Source: JAJTFA01 sp044351265 | Lineage (GTDB): Bacteria; Bacteroidota; Bacteroidia; UKL13-3 | Length of the DNA stretch: 64,000 bases | Reading direction: 5' to 3' | Assembly: GCA_044351265.1 (NCBI GenBank) | Contig: JBILGC010000005.1 | Coordinates: forward strand, 1-64,000 | In this document: in pieces, positions 7,329-16,341 of the stretch | Layout: each line of letters opens with the position of its first letter | How positions within the stretch are numbered: the stretch's first letter is position 1 | The notes under the pieces: generated by a model | Seen by the model: only the letters and a program-made list of their open reading frames with translations | What the model was told of the DNA's origin: nothing | Databases searched by the model: none | Translations under genes and position numbers: made by a program

Positions 7329-8114
7329 TTAGTTGCCTTTAAACTCAGGCTTTCTTTTTTCATTAAATGCTGCAACCCCTTCTTTGTAGTCATTGCTACG
7401 CCCTGCTATTTCCTGGCAGTAAGCTTCATATTCAAGCATGGTATCTAAATCGCTGTTAAATGATTTATTAAGCATTTTTTTCATGAGGGCAATAGCCTTG
7501 GTTGGGGCCTTTGCATAATACAATGCAATATTCATGGTTTCTTCATCAAGCTTTTCCGGAGCAGCTACCCTGTTAACCATACCCCATTCTAATGCTTGCT
7601 GTGCGCTTACTTTTGAGCCCATGGTACTCAATTCAAACGCACGGGCAGAGCCAACCAAACGTGGCAGAAAGTATGATGATCCGGAATCTAAAACTAACCC
7701 AACATTTATAAATACTTCAATAAGACTAGCTTGTTCAGAGGCTATAATAAAATCAGATGCCAAGGCCATTGAACAACCGGCACCTGCTGCTACACCATTT
7801 AACTTGCATATAATGGGAATAGGCAGGTTGCGCATAGCTCTAATCATTGGATTATAGCGTTTGTATAAGGAATCACTTAGCGACCTGTTTTTTGCGCCTG
7901 CAATAGATTTTAAATCCTGACCAGAGCAAAAGGCTTTGCCGGCACCGGTTAGTATCAGCACGCGAACGCTTTTGTCTTTTTCTATTTTCTTCAACGCATC
8001 TATCACATCAAAACTTTGCTGCTCATTAAATGCATTAAACACATCAGGGCGGTTAAGCGTTAGGGTGGCAATGCCATCTTTTATATCCAGCAATATGGTT
8101 TCGTATGTGCTCAT
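7329..8114 (-). CDS. Enoyl-CoA hydratase/isomerase, PaaG-like
   Basis: A 261-residue crotonase-superfamily enzyme. The oxyanion-hole segments are FCSGQDL (residues 62-68) and AAGAGCSMALASD (109-121). Asp143 in GLVLDSGSSYFLPRLVG occupies the place of the catalytic Asp of PaaG, the ring-opening 1,2-epoxyphenylacetyl-CoA isomerase, and the surrounding sequence is closer to PaaG than to classical crotonase with its Glu pair. No other phenylacetate genes are nearby, so it may instead act as a delta3-delta2-enoyl-CoA isomerase in fatty-acid degradation. The soluble trimer/hexamer fold is known for the family. Confidence 0.85.
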   Translation of the reverse strand: MSTYETILLDIKDGIATLTLNRPDVFNAFNEQQSFDVIDALKKIEKDKSVRVLILTGAGKAFCSGQDLKSIAGAKNRSLSDSLYKRYNPMIRAMRNLPIPIICKLNGVAAGAGCSMALASDFIIASEQASLIEVFINVGLVLDSGSSYFLPRLVGSARAFELSTMGSKVSAQQALEWGMVNRVAAPEKLDEETMNIALYYAKAPTKAIALMKKMLNKSFNSDLDTMLEYEAYCQEIAGRSNDYKEGVAAFNEKRKPEFKGN

Positions 8115-8279
8115 ATTTTGATTAATTAGAAGGGCGAAAATAGCTTTTTTGCGTAAATGTTAACCATGTAAACCACAAGCAACTCGCTGCCCGGATATGT
8201 AGTATTTGATATACGATAAACCAAACCAACATTGTGCACTTGTGCATGCCAATATAATTCTCTGCACTAATTTTACTGC

Positions 8280-8810
8280 GTGAAAAAACTATTCATCGTT
8301 GCAATTGCCTTTGTTATGGTGCTGGCATCATGCCGCAGCAAAAAACATGCAATGCATGGTTTAAGTAATAGAGATAAGGCGGAGAAAAAGACTTATTTTG
8401 AAAATAAATATGGTGTTGTATTCGACAGAGAAACCAACTACAAACTTTACATGGCCATTGATGCATGGTATGGTACCCCGCACAAATTAGGTGCATGCGA
8501 AAAAAGTGGCATTGATTGCTCTTGCTTTGTGAATAGGGTTTATAAAGAAGCCTACGGTTGCGAAACTCCCCGTGACACGAAGGGTTTGATGGAAGTGATT
8601 AAACAAATTGACAGAGAAAGATTAAAAGAAGGTGATTTGGTTTTCTTTACGATGAACAAGGGCAATAAGGTTGACCACGTTGGCATTTATTTAACGAATG
8701 GAAAATTTGCCCATACCTCCAGCAAGAAAGGGGTAATGGTAAGCAGTTTAGACGAACCACATTTTGAGAAAGCTTTCAAAACAGGTGGCCGAATAAAGTG
8801 TGTGGGTTAG
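8280..8810 (+). CDS. NlpC/P60 peptidoglycan endopeptidase lipoprotein
   Basis: The 176-residue product starts at GTG and has a lipoprotein signal with lipobox LASC (Cys18). The NlpC/P60 domain covers about residues 50-175: catalytic Cys80 in SGIDCSCFV, His133 in VDHVGIYL and the third polar residue His145 in FAHTSS. The family cleaves D-Glu-DAP bonds of cell-wall peptides in the periplasm. The usual DCSGF motif reads DCSCF here, a Cys in place of the Gly just after the nucleophile loop. The domain fills most of the mature protein, with no SH3 or LysM module. It is monocistronic. Confidence 0.88.
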   Translation: MKKLFIVAIAFVMVLASCRSKKHAMHGLSNRDKAEKKTYFENKYGVVFDRETNYKLYMAIDAWYGTPHKLGACEKSGIDCSCFVNRVYKEAYGCETPRDTKGLMEVIKQIDRERLKEGDLVFFTMNKGNKVDHVGIYLTNGKFAHTSSKKGVMVSSLDEPHFEKAFKTGGRIKCVG

Positions 8811-9195
8811 CTTATTGGTTATTTTATTAATGCGGGTTTACTATTACGAGTTTTTTATTTGCAATTACGGGTTTACTATTCCTTGTTTGATAGTATAGGT
8901 TCATTATTGATTGGAGGTTAAAGGCTAGAGGATTAAAAGATTTAAACTTCACGCGATTCTTCATTCAACATTTTGCTGTGTTTCAGTGTCTCTATGGTTT
9001 TATTGATTGGAAGGCAACAAAGTTGGAAAGTTACAAGGTTAGAAAGTTACAGGGTTAGTCAGAAGGTTGGGCAGATTAATATTTTCAGTAACTCAAAATT
9101 GATCTTCGCTCGACTCTCTTCACGTTTCTATATTTCTTATTAAATGCAATTCAATAGGCAGGAATCACTAAATACCAAAAAATAAGTCTTAAGTA
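8811..9195. other. Intergenic region with short degenerate repeats
   Basis: A 385-base gap with no gene. It contains two copies of CGGGTTTACTATT (about 8832-8844 and 8868-8880), two of TTATTGATTGGA (about 8904 and 9000) and the 16-base tandem repeat at 9026-9057. Nothing else is recognised. Confidence 0.5.
9026..9057. repeat. 16-bp tandem repeat, two copies
   Basis: GAAAGTTACAAGGTTA is followed directly by GAAAGTTACAGGGTTA, one mismatch. This type of AAGTTACAAGGTTA string is familiar from Bacteroidota intergenic DNA. Confidence 0.7.
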
Positions 9196-10359
9196 TTAGT
9201 CTTCCTGATACGCTTCTTCTGCAAAAACGGGTGCGTTGTATTGTTCTAATGCTGTGTTTTTATTTTCTTCAAGATTCACTGCATATCTGAGTCCGGCACC
9301 TTTACCAATAACCTTCACCAAATTTTGGTCAACAAGGGCGGTAAAATCTCTTTGTATGGTTTTTCTGTTGCAATCAAACTCACTCACCAAATCTTTTGTA
9401 GAAATAAAGCCTTTATGCTGTATAATATACATGATGAGTTTTTGGCGCTTGTTTAAAATGCTTTCATCTATTTCCCTTAACCTGTAACCACGCTCAAAAA
9501 CATAGTTCATAATATTTTTTTGACGCGCATTTAATTGTTCAAAATCTATTTGCTTTCTGAAATAGGAGCGAAGCAATAATTTAAGACGGTTTAGTTGTGC
9601 TGCATACAAATCAGTGCCAAAGTCAAGTTCAGCCTGCATACTGTTTACATTTTCCTGCGGAGCATCTATGCGGTTTTCAATAAAGTAGTTTTGGTAATCA
9701 TTCTTATTCAGATATAACTCATGCTCAATGCTAATCAATCCCAGCAAATCCATTCCTTTTTTTCTAAGCCAAAAGTTCTGAAGCAGTGATGCTATTTTGC
9801 TTTTTGCCTCAGAGAAAATACGAGTATTGAGTAATTTAAAATGTAAAATCCATGATTGAATAATGGGGTGTTGCTCTTCATCCTGATTCAGATATTCAAA
9901 TAGGCTCTCCAGTTCAAGCTCAGCTGTTGGACTTAGCTTTTCCGGACTGCGCAGGCTATTTACGGAGAATAGGTTTACATCTTCACGGTTATTATATAAA
10001 TCAAGTATTAGCAGTTTTTGAAGCTGATAAAGCATAGATACATGTAAAGGCTGGTCTAATTGCGAATCAAGCCAAGCCTCCGCTTTCATATATTGTTCCA
10101 CTCCTCTTTCTGCTAAACCTTTCGGCCTCATTTTACCCTGAACGATATATTTTACTGTTTTGATATCAATGATGTTGTGATCAAGTGCATTGGCGTAATA
10201 GGTGCGAAGGATACGAGAGTTTTGCTGCTCTATCTGCCTGATATGATCAGGCAAATCAATGAAGTCATGTATTTTGATGAGCTCTTCATGCTGATGAAAA
10301 CAATCATAGTGTTTTGCATCAATAGCTATGGCCGGCTCAAACTTATTGATTAATATCAC
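9196..10359 (-). CDS. Fic-fold protein with degenerate active site and C-terminal winged helix
   Basis: 387 residues from a GTG start. Residues about 45-125 match the N-terminal helices of Fic proteins (KTVKYIVQGKMRPKGLAERGVEQYMKAEAWLD). Where catalytic Fic proteins have HPFxDGNGR, this protein has R-I-F-S-E-A-K-S-K at 180-188: the catalytic His, the phosphate-binding Gly residues and the Arg are all replaced, so AMP transfer is unlikely. The inhibitory SxxxEGN motif is also absent. Residues about 305-360 form a DeoR-like winged helix (STKDLVSEFDCNRKTIQRDF). It is probably a transcription regulator on an inactive Fic scaffold. It lies just downstream of the photolyase operon on the same strand, 180 bases away. 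Confidence 0.75.
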   Translation of the reverse strand: MILINKFEPAIAIDAKHYDCFHQHEELIKIHDFIDLPDHIRQIEQQNSRILRTYYANALDHNIIDIKTVKYIVQGKMRPKGLAERGVEQYMKAEAWLDSQLDQPLHVSMLYQLQKLLILDLYNNREDVNLFSVNSLRSPEKLSPTAELELESLFEYLNQDEEQHPIIQSWILHFKLLNTRIFSEAKSKIASLLQNFWLRKKGMDLLGLISIEHELYLNKNDYQNYFIENRIDAPQENVNSMQAELDFGTDLYAAQLNRLKLLLRSYFRKQIDFEQLNARQKNIMNYVFERGYRLREIDESILNKRQKLIMYIIQHKGFISTKDLVSEFDCNRKTIQRDFTALVDQNLVKVIGKGAGLRYAVNLEENKNTALEQYNAPVFAEEAYQED

Positions 10360-10539
10360 TCATCCAAAAGTACACGCATTATGCATGTTGTGCAGACTAA
10401 GTACCTCTCAAACAGTTGTGGATATTGGCATTTTAAAGATAGGTAAGGTTTAACAACTTCTTAAGATGCCCGAAAACATTAAGAAAAACGCGATTCAAAA
10501 AAATAGACAGGCCTCTAAAATAGCTGTGAATAATTGCTG

Positions 10540-12075
10540 TTATAAGGTTTCTAGCGTTTGCAGATAATGCTCTGCTTGCTTAAAGATCTCCTGCCTTTCT
10601 GCACTGGCCATTTTATTCAAGACCTGATACATCATAGAAATACGTTGATTGTTGCTTAACAGGTTTCTGTTGCGCTCATAAAAATGCCAGTATAAACTGT
10701 TAAACGGACAGGCTTTATCGCCATATTTTTTCTTCTTGTCATAATAGCAACTCTTGCAGTAATCGCCCATCTTATCAATGTAGTTGGCAGAGGAAATATA
10801 GGGCTTACTACCTACTATTCCCCCATCGGCAAACTGACTCATGCCTCGTGTATTGGTTATTTCAACCCATTGCAGCGCGTCTATATAAATACCCAAATAC
10901 CATTGGTCTACCTCATCCGGATGTATACCGGCAAGCAGAGCAAAATTACCTGTTACCATCAATCGTTGTATATGATGTGCGTACGCGTTTTGCAAACTAT
11001 TATTTACCGCCTGCTTCACACAGTTCATATTGGTTTCTCCGGTCCAGAAATAGGCAGGTAGTCGGGTTGAATGATTGAAGAAGTTAAGTGTTTCATAAGC
11101 CGGCATTTTCCACCAATAAATTCCCCTCATGTATTCGCGCCATCCGATGATTTGCCTCACAAATCCTTCTATCTGTGGTAGGCTAATGTGTTCCGTATTT
11201 TTTCTCCAAGCTTCAACTGCTGCATGAACAACTTCTGCAGGAGAGATCATTTTTGTATTAAGTGCAAACGATAAGCGTGAATGAAATAGAAAAGGTTCCT
11301 GAACAGACATGGCATCCTGATAAGTGCCAAAGTAGGGCAAAATGTGCTTAACAAAATAGTCAAGCAAGGCTAGAGACTGTTGTCGCGAAACCGGCCAAAG
11401 AAATGCTTGAGGTTGAATATCGCCTAGATACTTTGCGCCACATTTTTTTATTTCCTCTATTATCTGAGAAACATCATTTTTTACCAAATTATAAGCAGGT
11501 GCAGTGGGTTGGCCAGACCATTTTTTTCGGTTTTCAGCATCATAGTTCCATTTACCGCCAATGGGCTCTGTGCCATCCATCAGTATACCATATTGTTTTC
11601 TGATTTGCCTGTAAAATGTTTCCATTAGAATTTGCTTCTTGCCTTCAAACAATTCTTTTACCTGCATGCGGGTACTCATAAAATGTTCGGTATCAAAAGA
11701 GCTGTAAGGGATGGTAAGGCTTTCGCAAATTAGCCGAAGTTGTTCATCAACACGCCATTCATCAGGCAGCTGATATTGAAATTCCTGTACACGATATTGC
11801 TTAATTAGCTGAGATAAATTTTCCGATAGTATATGTTTATTGGAAGGATCATTGATGGTATAATAAATTACCTGATGACCTGCTTGTTCAAGATTTTGGG
11901 CAAAGTTGCGCATGGCCGCAAAAAATCCTGTAAGCTTTTGTATGTGATGCGTTACATAATCTGTTTCCTGCCGCATCTCAAACAGGCAGTAAATATGTTC
12001 ATCGTTTACTTCACCAAACCAACTGTGGTTTTGATTTAACTGGTCTCCCAGCAACAATCTGAGCTTTTTTGCCAT
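10540..12075 (-). CDS. FeS-type bacterial cryptochrome/photolyase
   Basis: The 511-residue product matches the FeS-BCP/PhrB class, prokaryotic (6-4) photolyases that use FAD, a lumazine-type antenna and a 4Fe-4S cluster. The N-terminal alpha/beta domain begins LRLLLGDQLNQNHSWF, and the FAD-binding helical domain contains VRQIIGWREYMRGIYWW and HHIQRLMVTGNFALLAGI. The four cluster cysteines are all present at 352, 440, 443 and 456, with the spacing I recall for Agrobacterium PhrB (350, 438, 441, 454). Some relatives signal light instead of repairing DNA. It is the last gene of the seven-gene operon, 18 bases after the flavin reductase. Confidence 0.93.
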   Translation of the reverse strand: MAKKLRLLLGDQLNQNHSWFGEVNDEHIYCLFEMRQETDYVTHHIQKLTGFFAAMRNFAQNLEQAGHQVIYYTINDPSNKHILSENLSQLIKQYRVQEFQYQLPDEWRVDEQLRLICESLTIPYSSFDTEHFMSTRMQVKELFEGKKQILMETFYRQIRKQYGILMDGTEPIGGKWNYDAENRKKWSGQPTAPAYNLVKNDVSQIIEEIKKCGAKYLGDIQPQAFLWPVSRQQSLALLDYFVKHILPYFGTYQDAMSVQEPFLFHSRLSFALNTKMISPAEVVHAAVEAWRKNTEHISLPQIEGFVRQIIGWREYMRGIYWWKMPAYETLNFFNHSTRLPAYFWTGETNMNCVKQAVNNSLQNAYAHHIQRLMVTGNFALLAGIHPDEVDQWYLGIYIDALQWVEITNTRGMSQFADGGIVGSKPYISSANYIDKMGDYCKSCYYDKKKKYGDKACPFNSLYWHFYERNRNLLSNNQRISMMYQVLNKMASAERQEIFKQAEHYLQTLETL

Positions 12076-12093
12076 TTGCTCTCTCTTTATTGT

Positions 12094-12705
12094 TTAGGGC
12101 TTGGCATAAGGCAGTTCTGCAATTTTAGATAGGCGGTAATATGTTTCCAATCCGCCTGCTCCAATGCTGCCGCTATTTTCCAGTTGCAAAATATTGGATT
12201 CGTTTACAACAGCATGCTCCAGTATAATTTCTTGCACTTTACCTATAATCAGAATGGTTCCGTTTGATTTAACAGGAATTTCTTCTTCAAATGTTAGCCC
12301 TATTTTTACAACAGATTCTTTTACATAAGGAGCTTTTATGGCTGATGTAAATTCCGGTGTGAGCCCTGTTGCTTCAAACTCACTGATGGCATAACGAGCA
12401 GAAGTTTGATGAGCCTGTCTGTAAATTCCTTCATGCACATGATTAATGGTGAAGCAACCTGTTTGTTTGAGGTATTCGTAGGTATGTCGTTCAACACTAA
12501 CCGGACGCATAATAAATCCCATAAGCGGAGGATTGGCACCGATATGCACGACAGAATTGAAAATAGCCAGATTGGTAATGCCGTCCTTATTGATGGTACC
12601 TATAAGATTGGCTGCGCGGATTCCGGGCAATGAATTAATTAAATTGGTTCTGGGTTGTTTATCCATTCCCAATACATCTGATAAGGTAAGTATGGTTCTG
12701 CTCAT
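12094..12705 (-). CDS. Flavin reductase-family (DIM6/NTAB) FMN-binding protein
   Basis: From the ATG at 12705 the product has 203 residues; longer in-frame starts would lie inside the SDR gene. The sequence LPGIRAANLIGTINKDGITNLAIFNSVVHIGANPPLMGF is the split-barrel FMN-binding fold of the flavin reductase-like family, and RHTYEYLKQTGCFTINHV continues it. Such proteins reduce or carry flavin for a partner oxygenase. It starts seven bases after the SDR stop and is followed after 18 bases by the photolyase gene, which needs reduced FAD; a role in flavin supply is attractive but inferred. Confidence 0.85.
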   Translation of the reverse strand: MSRTILTLSDVLGMDKQPRTNLINSLPGIRAANLIGTINKDGITNLAIFNSVVHIGANPPLMGFIMRPVSVERHTYEYLKQTGCFTINHVHEGIYRQAHQTSARYAISEFEATGLTPEFTSAIKAPYVKESVVKIGLTFEEEIPVKSNGTILIIGKVQEIILEHAVVNESNILQLENSGSIGAGGLETYYRLSKIAELPYAKP

Positions 12706-12712
12706 GAATATT

Positions 12713-13399
12713 TTATCTAATGGCCTGCATGCCACCATCAACTGAAATAATTTGACCTGTAATCCAATTGGCATTTATGAGAAACAAGGCTGCATCTGCT
12801 ATATCATCAGGGCTGCCAATCTTTTTCAGCGGATGTCTTTCTTCTGCAGCTTTAATTTTTGCTTCGGCATTTAAGAGTTTTTCTGCCAGAGGTGTTTGTG
12901 TAAGCGATGGGGCAATAGCATTCACCCTTATTTTAGGTGCGAACTCGGCAGCAAGGCTTCTGGTTAGGCCTTCAATGGCGCCTTTTGCTGCACTGATGCT
13001 TGCATGAAATGGCATACCTGTTTGCACGGCAACCGTACTAAACAAAGTAATGCTTGGTGATTCTGCCTGTTGCAACAGCGATAAATAATGGCGCATAGTT
13101 TTAATGGCTCCCAGCAAATTGATATTCCAATCGTTTAAAAAATCCTCATTTTTTAATGAGCGAAATGGTTTGAGTGAAATGGTGCCGGGACAGTAAATCA
13201 TGGCATCAATGGGTTTATCTATTGAAGGAAAATCCGGATTGTCTTGTGCTATATCAACTTTAAAGTGATTTATACTGCTTCCTGTGTTTAGGTTTCCGGT
13301 GTTTCTGGAAAGTGCTGAAATTTCATGTGTTATGCTCAGCTTTTGGGCAAGTGCACCACCAATGCCACTGCTTGCTCCTACAATTAATGCATGTTTCAT
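12713..13399 (-). CDS. Short-chain dehydrogenase/reductase-like protein lacking the catalytic Tyr
   Basis: The 228-residue product from the ATG at 13399 has the Rossmann motif VGASSGIGG (residues 7-15), the Ser-bearing strand LFSTVAV (Ser121) and the C-terminal GQIISVDGG typical of classical SDRs. The YxxxK motif reads I-S-A-A-K at 135-139: Lys139 is kept but the catalytic Tyr is Ile135. The NNAG motif is also changed, to YCPG. The enzyme may have altered catalysis or serve as a binding protein. It lies 20 bases downstream of the FAD oxidoreductase gene in the operon and would be expected to act on the polyketide-derived product if active. Confidence 0.85.
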   Translation of the reverse strand: MKHALIVGASSGIGGALAQKLSITHEISALSRNTGNLNTGSSINHFKVDIAQDNPDFPSIDKPIDAMIYCPGTISLKPFRSLKNEDFLNDWNINLLGAIKTMRHYLSLLQQAESPSITLFSTVAVQTGMPFHASISAAKGAIEGLTRSLAAEFAPKIRVNAIAPSLTQTPLAEKLLNAEAKIKAAEERHPLKKIGSPDDIADAALFLINANWITGQIISVDGGMQAIR

Positions 13400-13419
13400 G
13401 TGTAAGTAACATCCTTTAT

Positions 13420-14559
13420 TTAAAAAGGTTTGCCATGTGTTTTGCCGATGAGCCACTGCGTTACGAAGGGCATAGGCTTAAGCGCTGAAATGGTTAGGTT
13501 GGTTAGCAGAGGGTTACCAAATAATCCTTGAATAAAACGACCTGCTTTAAGCCTACCAGCAAATTCTCTGTTCCATGCTTCATGGTATGCTGCTGTCAGT
13601 TCTTTTTTATTGCCATTGGGTTGTTTGTATTGTTTTACTAAGTCGGCAAGTATATGGGAAGCATGCATGGCCATGCTCATGCCGTTTCCGCATAAGGGAG
13701 TAATTAGCCCGGCTGAATCGCCTGCAAACAAAAGATTACCTGCATGGCTGCTTTTCTTTTCAAAGCTAATCTGTGAAATAACCAGTGGCTTATCATATAA
13801 AAAGCGTGCACGCTTAAAAATCAATTTCAAAAAAGGATTTTTGTATAGTACCTCTTCTTCCATTTGATGAATATCTCCATTTCTATTTTTAAGTTGGGTT
13901 GCAGTGGTGAGGTAACACAAGCAAAACTGATTATTTTCTATTTTTGAAATACCGCAATAGCCATTTTGGAAATTATGCAATGAAATGCGGAATTCCGGCT
14001 CATCTATTTCAATATGATATTTTACGCCAATAAAGTCATTTAGCTTGCGCTGGGTAGGATGTATAAAGGAGCGATTTAGTTTTACATCCAAATTGGCGCG
14101 TTTACCCCAGGAGCCAAAAACAAGTTTTGCATCGTAAACTTCTTGTGTGGTTCTCAACTCATGTATATGTTCTTTTTCACACACATCTGTTACCCTTGTA
14201 TTGCATTTAACACTCACCCCGATTGAGAGTGCTTTTTTATATAACAGATTATCTAAAGTAAATCTGCTGATGCCAAAACCGCCCTGATAAAGCGGCTGTG
14301 TTAAATAATTGCCTGATGGTGCCGATACCAGTAATTCATTTATGCGCGGAAGTTGCATTGCTTGAAGCGGAATGCCAAGGCGCTCTAAAAATGGCCAGCT
14401 TTCCATGCTGATGTACTCACCGCAAACTTTATGAAACGGATAGTTTTCTTTTTCAAACAATATGGTTTGTAGTCCTTGATGCTGCAGTTGCATGGCAAGC
14501 GTTAAACCGGCAAGTCCTCCGCCAATAATGGCAGCATCATATGTTATATGCGCACTCAT
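13420..14559 (-). CDS. FAD-dependent oxidoreductase, geranylgeranyl-reductase type
   Basis: 379 residues from the ATG at 14559, whose ATGA overlaps the methyltransferase stop. The dinucleotide-binding motif AAIIGGGLAGLTLAMQL opens the protein, followed by the E-x-YPFHKVCGEYIS segment common to the geranylgeranyl reductase/halogenase-like group. The GD motif GDSAGLITPLCGNGMSMAM binds the FAD ribityl chain. Members reduce isoprenoid double bonds or hydroxylate and epoxidise aromatics. In this operon, with a UbiA enzyme and a type III PKS, it may saturate a prenyl chain or oxidise the polyketide ring. The reaction is not determined. Confidence 0.88.
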   Translation of the reverse strand: MSAHITYDAAIIGGGLAGLTLAMQLQHQGLQTILFEKENYPFHKVCGEYISMESWPFLERLGIPLQAMQLPRINELLVSAPSGNYLTQPLYQGGFGISRFTLDNLLYKKALSIGVSVKCNTRVTDVCEKEHIHELRTTQEVYDAKLVFGSWGKRANLDVKLNRSFIHPTQRKLNDFIGVKYHIEIDEPEFRISLHNFQNGYCGISKIENNQFCLCYLTTATQLKNRNGDIHQMEEEVLYKNPFLKLIFKRARFLYDKPLVISQISFEKKSSHAGNLLFAGDSAGLITPLCGNGMSMAMHASHILADLVKQYKQPNGNKKELTAAYHEAWNREFAGRLKAGRFIQGLFGNPLLTNLTISALKPMPFVTQWLIGKTHGKPF

Positions 14560-15260
14560 TGATTTGCACCTGGAATTAGCACAATCCATCTAAAAGCCCA
14601 TTTCCATTTAAGAGTATAGTGAGGGATGTGAGTTGCTTTAAGAATATATTGCCAATCCTGCTTTTTAAAACCACGCAGTACCGATAATGGCGCATCGTTT
14701 TTAACAAGGTATGAATGTGAGAATAGGCGTGTGAGCCAAGCAATGCTAAAGTAAGCAAGTGGGTGGCGGTGCAGATCATTAATGATAACGGCCTGCTTTG
14801 CCATTTTAACAGACCAACTGATTAGCGCTGAGGTTTCCTCATTAGATAAGTGATGACAAAACAATGCATTCACCACAATATCAACTTCCATGTTTTCACT
14901 TAGTAGATTTTTATAATCTTCCCTAATAAAGCTTATTTCCGGGTATCCGGTACAGGCTTGTTTTGCATAGGCAATACAATCTTGTTTTAGATCAACACCT
15001 GTTAGTTTCACATTTAGATTTTTTCTGCGTGCCCAGCTTGCAATGGCCTTTAAGGTGTCGCCACCTCCGCATCCAATATCTAGGATATGAATGGTTTTAT
15101 TGGTCGGTAGAGACAATTCATTAAGTGCAGCAATGGTAGCAGCATGGCCACCCAAACGGGTGTTGATGATGTCCAGTTCAAGCAAATTTCTGTGCAGCGC
15201 ATCTACCGGGATATCGAAAGCATCTAGCAATTCTTTTTGTTTGGAGCGGCTATTAAACAT
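14556..15260 (-). CDS. Class I SAM-dependent methyltransferase
   Basis: 234 residues from the ATG at 15260; a TTG nine bases upstream is possible. Motif I is HILDIGCGGGDTLKAIASW, followed by LTGVDLKQDCIAYAKQ and the motif IV region VDIVVNALFCHHLSNEE. The family is UbiE/MenG-like. It overlaps the polyketide synthase gene by eight bases and the FAD oxidoreductase by four, so the three are translationally coupled. It most likely methylates the polyketide-derived ring on O or C. The C-terminal helices (WAFRWIVLIPG) may lie against the membrane. Confidence 0.9.
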   Translation of the reverse strand: MFNSRSKQKELLDAFDIPVDALHRNLLELDIINTRLGGHAATIAALNELSLPTNKTIHILDIGCGGGDTLKAIASWARRKNLNVKLTGVDLKQDCIAYAKQACTGYPEISFIREDYKNLLSENMEVDIVVNALFCHHLSNEETSALISWSVKMAKQAVIINDLHRHPLAYFSIAWLTRLFSHSYLVKNDAPLSVLRGFKKQDWQYILKATHIPHYTLKWKWAFRWIVLIPGANQ

Positions 15261-16341
15261 GTTTTTCAAATAAAAAACTTTCCATGGTTAAACCGGGACC
15301 GAAGGCTACGCCAAAGGCTTTTCCTGATTGATTGGATTGAAGCAATTTTTTGAGCACAAATAAAATGGTAGCACTGCTCATATTGCCATAATTGCGCAAT
15401 ACTTCATAAGAGGCTTGTAACGCTTGCTTAGGCAAGTTTAGTTGTGATTGAATGACATCTAGGATTTTTCTTCCACCCGGATGTATTGCCCACAAGGTGA
15501 TATCTGACAAAGATAAGCTGCCCTTAAGGCAATGATTAAATAGCGTTTCAATATGCTGCTCAATTAATGAAGGTATATATGCACTGAGCGTCATTAAAAA
15601 TCCTTCTGATGAAATGTGCCAGGCCATATCTTTTTCTCCATTTGTAATGAGCTCACTGTAAAAGTCATTCAATCCAAAATATGGTGTGTTGCATGCATTC
15701 AGGTATGCATCTCCGGCAATTATGCAAGCTGCTGCACCATCAGCAAATATGGCATTGGCTGTTAGATTATCTGCTGTGGGTTGCTTTTGGAAATGTAAGG
15801 TGCACAACTCAACAGATACTATGAGAACCAGCGCATCTTTACTGGCAGTGCAAATAGCATGAGCCTGCTTAAAGGCGTGTATCATGGCATAGCACCCCAT
15901 AAAGTTTACAGATGTGCGGTTAATGGTAGTAGGTAGTTTCAGTTTTTTTACCAATTCAATGTCTAAACCCGGTGCCGACATACCTGTGCATGAAACGGTA
16001 ATGAGATGGGTAAATCTTTTGCTGGTATCATCAGGTAAATCATGCAAACAGTTATGAACTGCTTGCTCTGCCAATGATACCGCATTGCTTTGATAGCAAG
16101 CTAAACGGGTATCTATATCTGGTTGAAGATTGCATTTAAATAATATTTTAGACTCATAATCACTATTAAAGTCGGGCAATACGCTATAGCGATATTCAAT
16201 TCCGCTTCGCTGATACATGAGATTTAAACGCTGTAAATCTGTTTCCTCGGGGGTGTACTGCGCCTGCATAAAGGATAGTATATCAGCCTGACTATGCTTA
16301 TAGGGTGGCAATGCTGTATCTATTGACCAAATGAAACTCAT
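15253..16341 (-). CDS. Type III polyketide synthase (chalcone/stilbene synthase family)
   Basis: 362 residues from the ATG at 16341, chosen because longer frames run into the UbiA gene and ATGA overlaps its stop. The catalytic triad is intact: Cys150 in SVNFMGCYAMIHAFK, His287 in LWAIHPGGRKILD and Asn320 in NYGNMSSATILFVL. The GFGPG-type loop reads VAFGPGLTMESFLF near the C-terminus. The enzyme condenses an acyl starter with several malonyl-CoA units to a resorcinol, pyrone or phloroglucinol. Starter and chain length cannot be read from sequence by eye. Neighbouring UbiA, methyltransferase and FAD enzymes suggest a prenylated, methylated phenolic lipid. Confidence 0.94.
   Translation of the reverse strand: MSFIWSIDTALPPYKHSQADILSFMQAQYTPEETDLQRLNLMYQRSGIEYRYSVLPDFNSDYESKILFKCNLQPDIDTRLACYQSNAVSLAEQAVHNCLHDLPDDTSKRFTHLITVSCTGMSAPGLDIELVKKLKLPTTINRTSVNFMGCYAMIHAFKQAHAICTASKDALVLIVSVELCTLHFQKQPTADNLTANAIFADGAAACIIAGDAYLNACNTPYFGLNDFYSELITNGEKDMAWHISSEGFLMTLSAYIPSLIEQHIETLFNHCLKGSLSLSDITLWAIHPGGRKILDVIQSQLNLPKQALQASYEVLRNYGNMSSATILFVLKKLLQSNQSGKAFGVAFGPGLTMESFLFEKHV

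Noticed and set aside
8811..9195. Possible CRISPR-like repeats
   Set aside because: Repeat units are short, imperfect, only two copies each and not evenly spaced; no cas genes are in the window.
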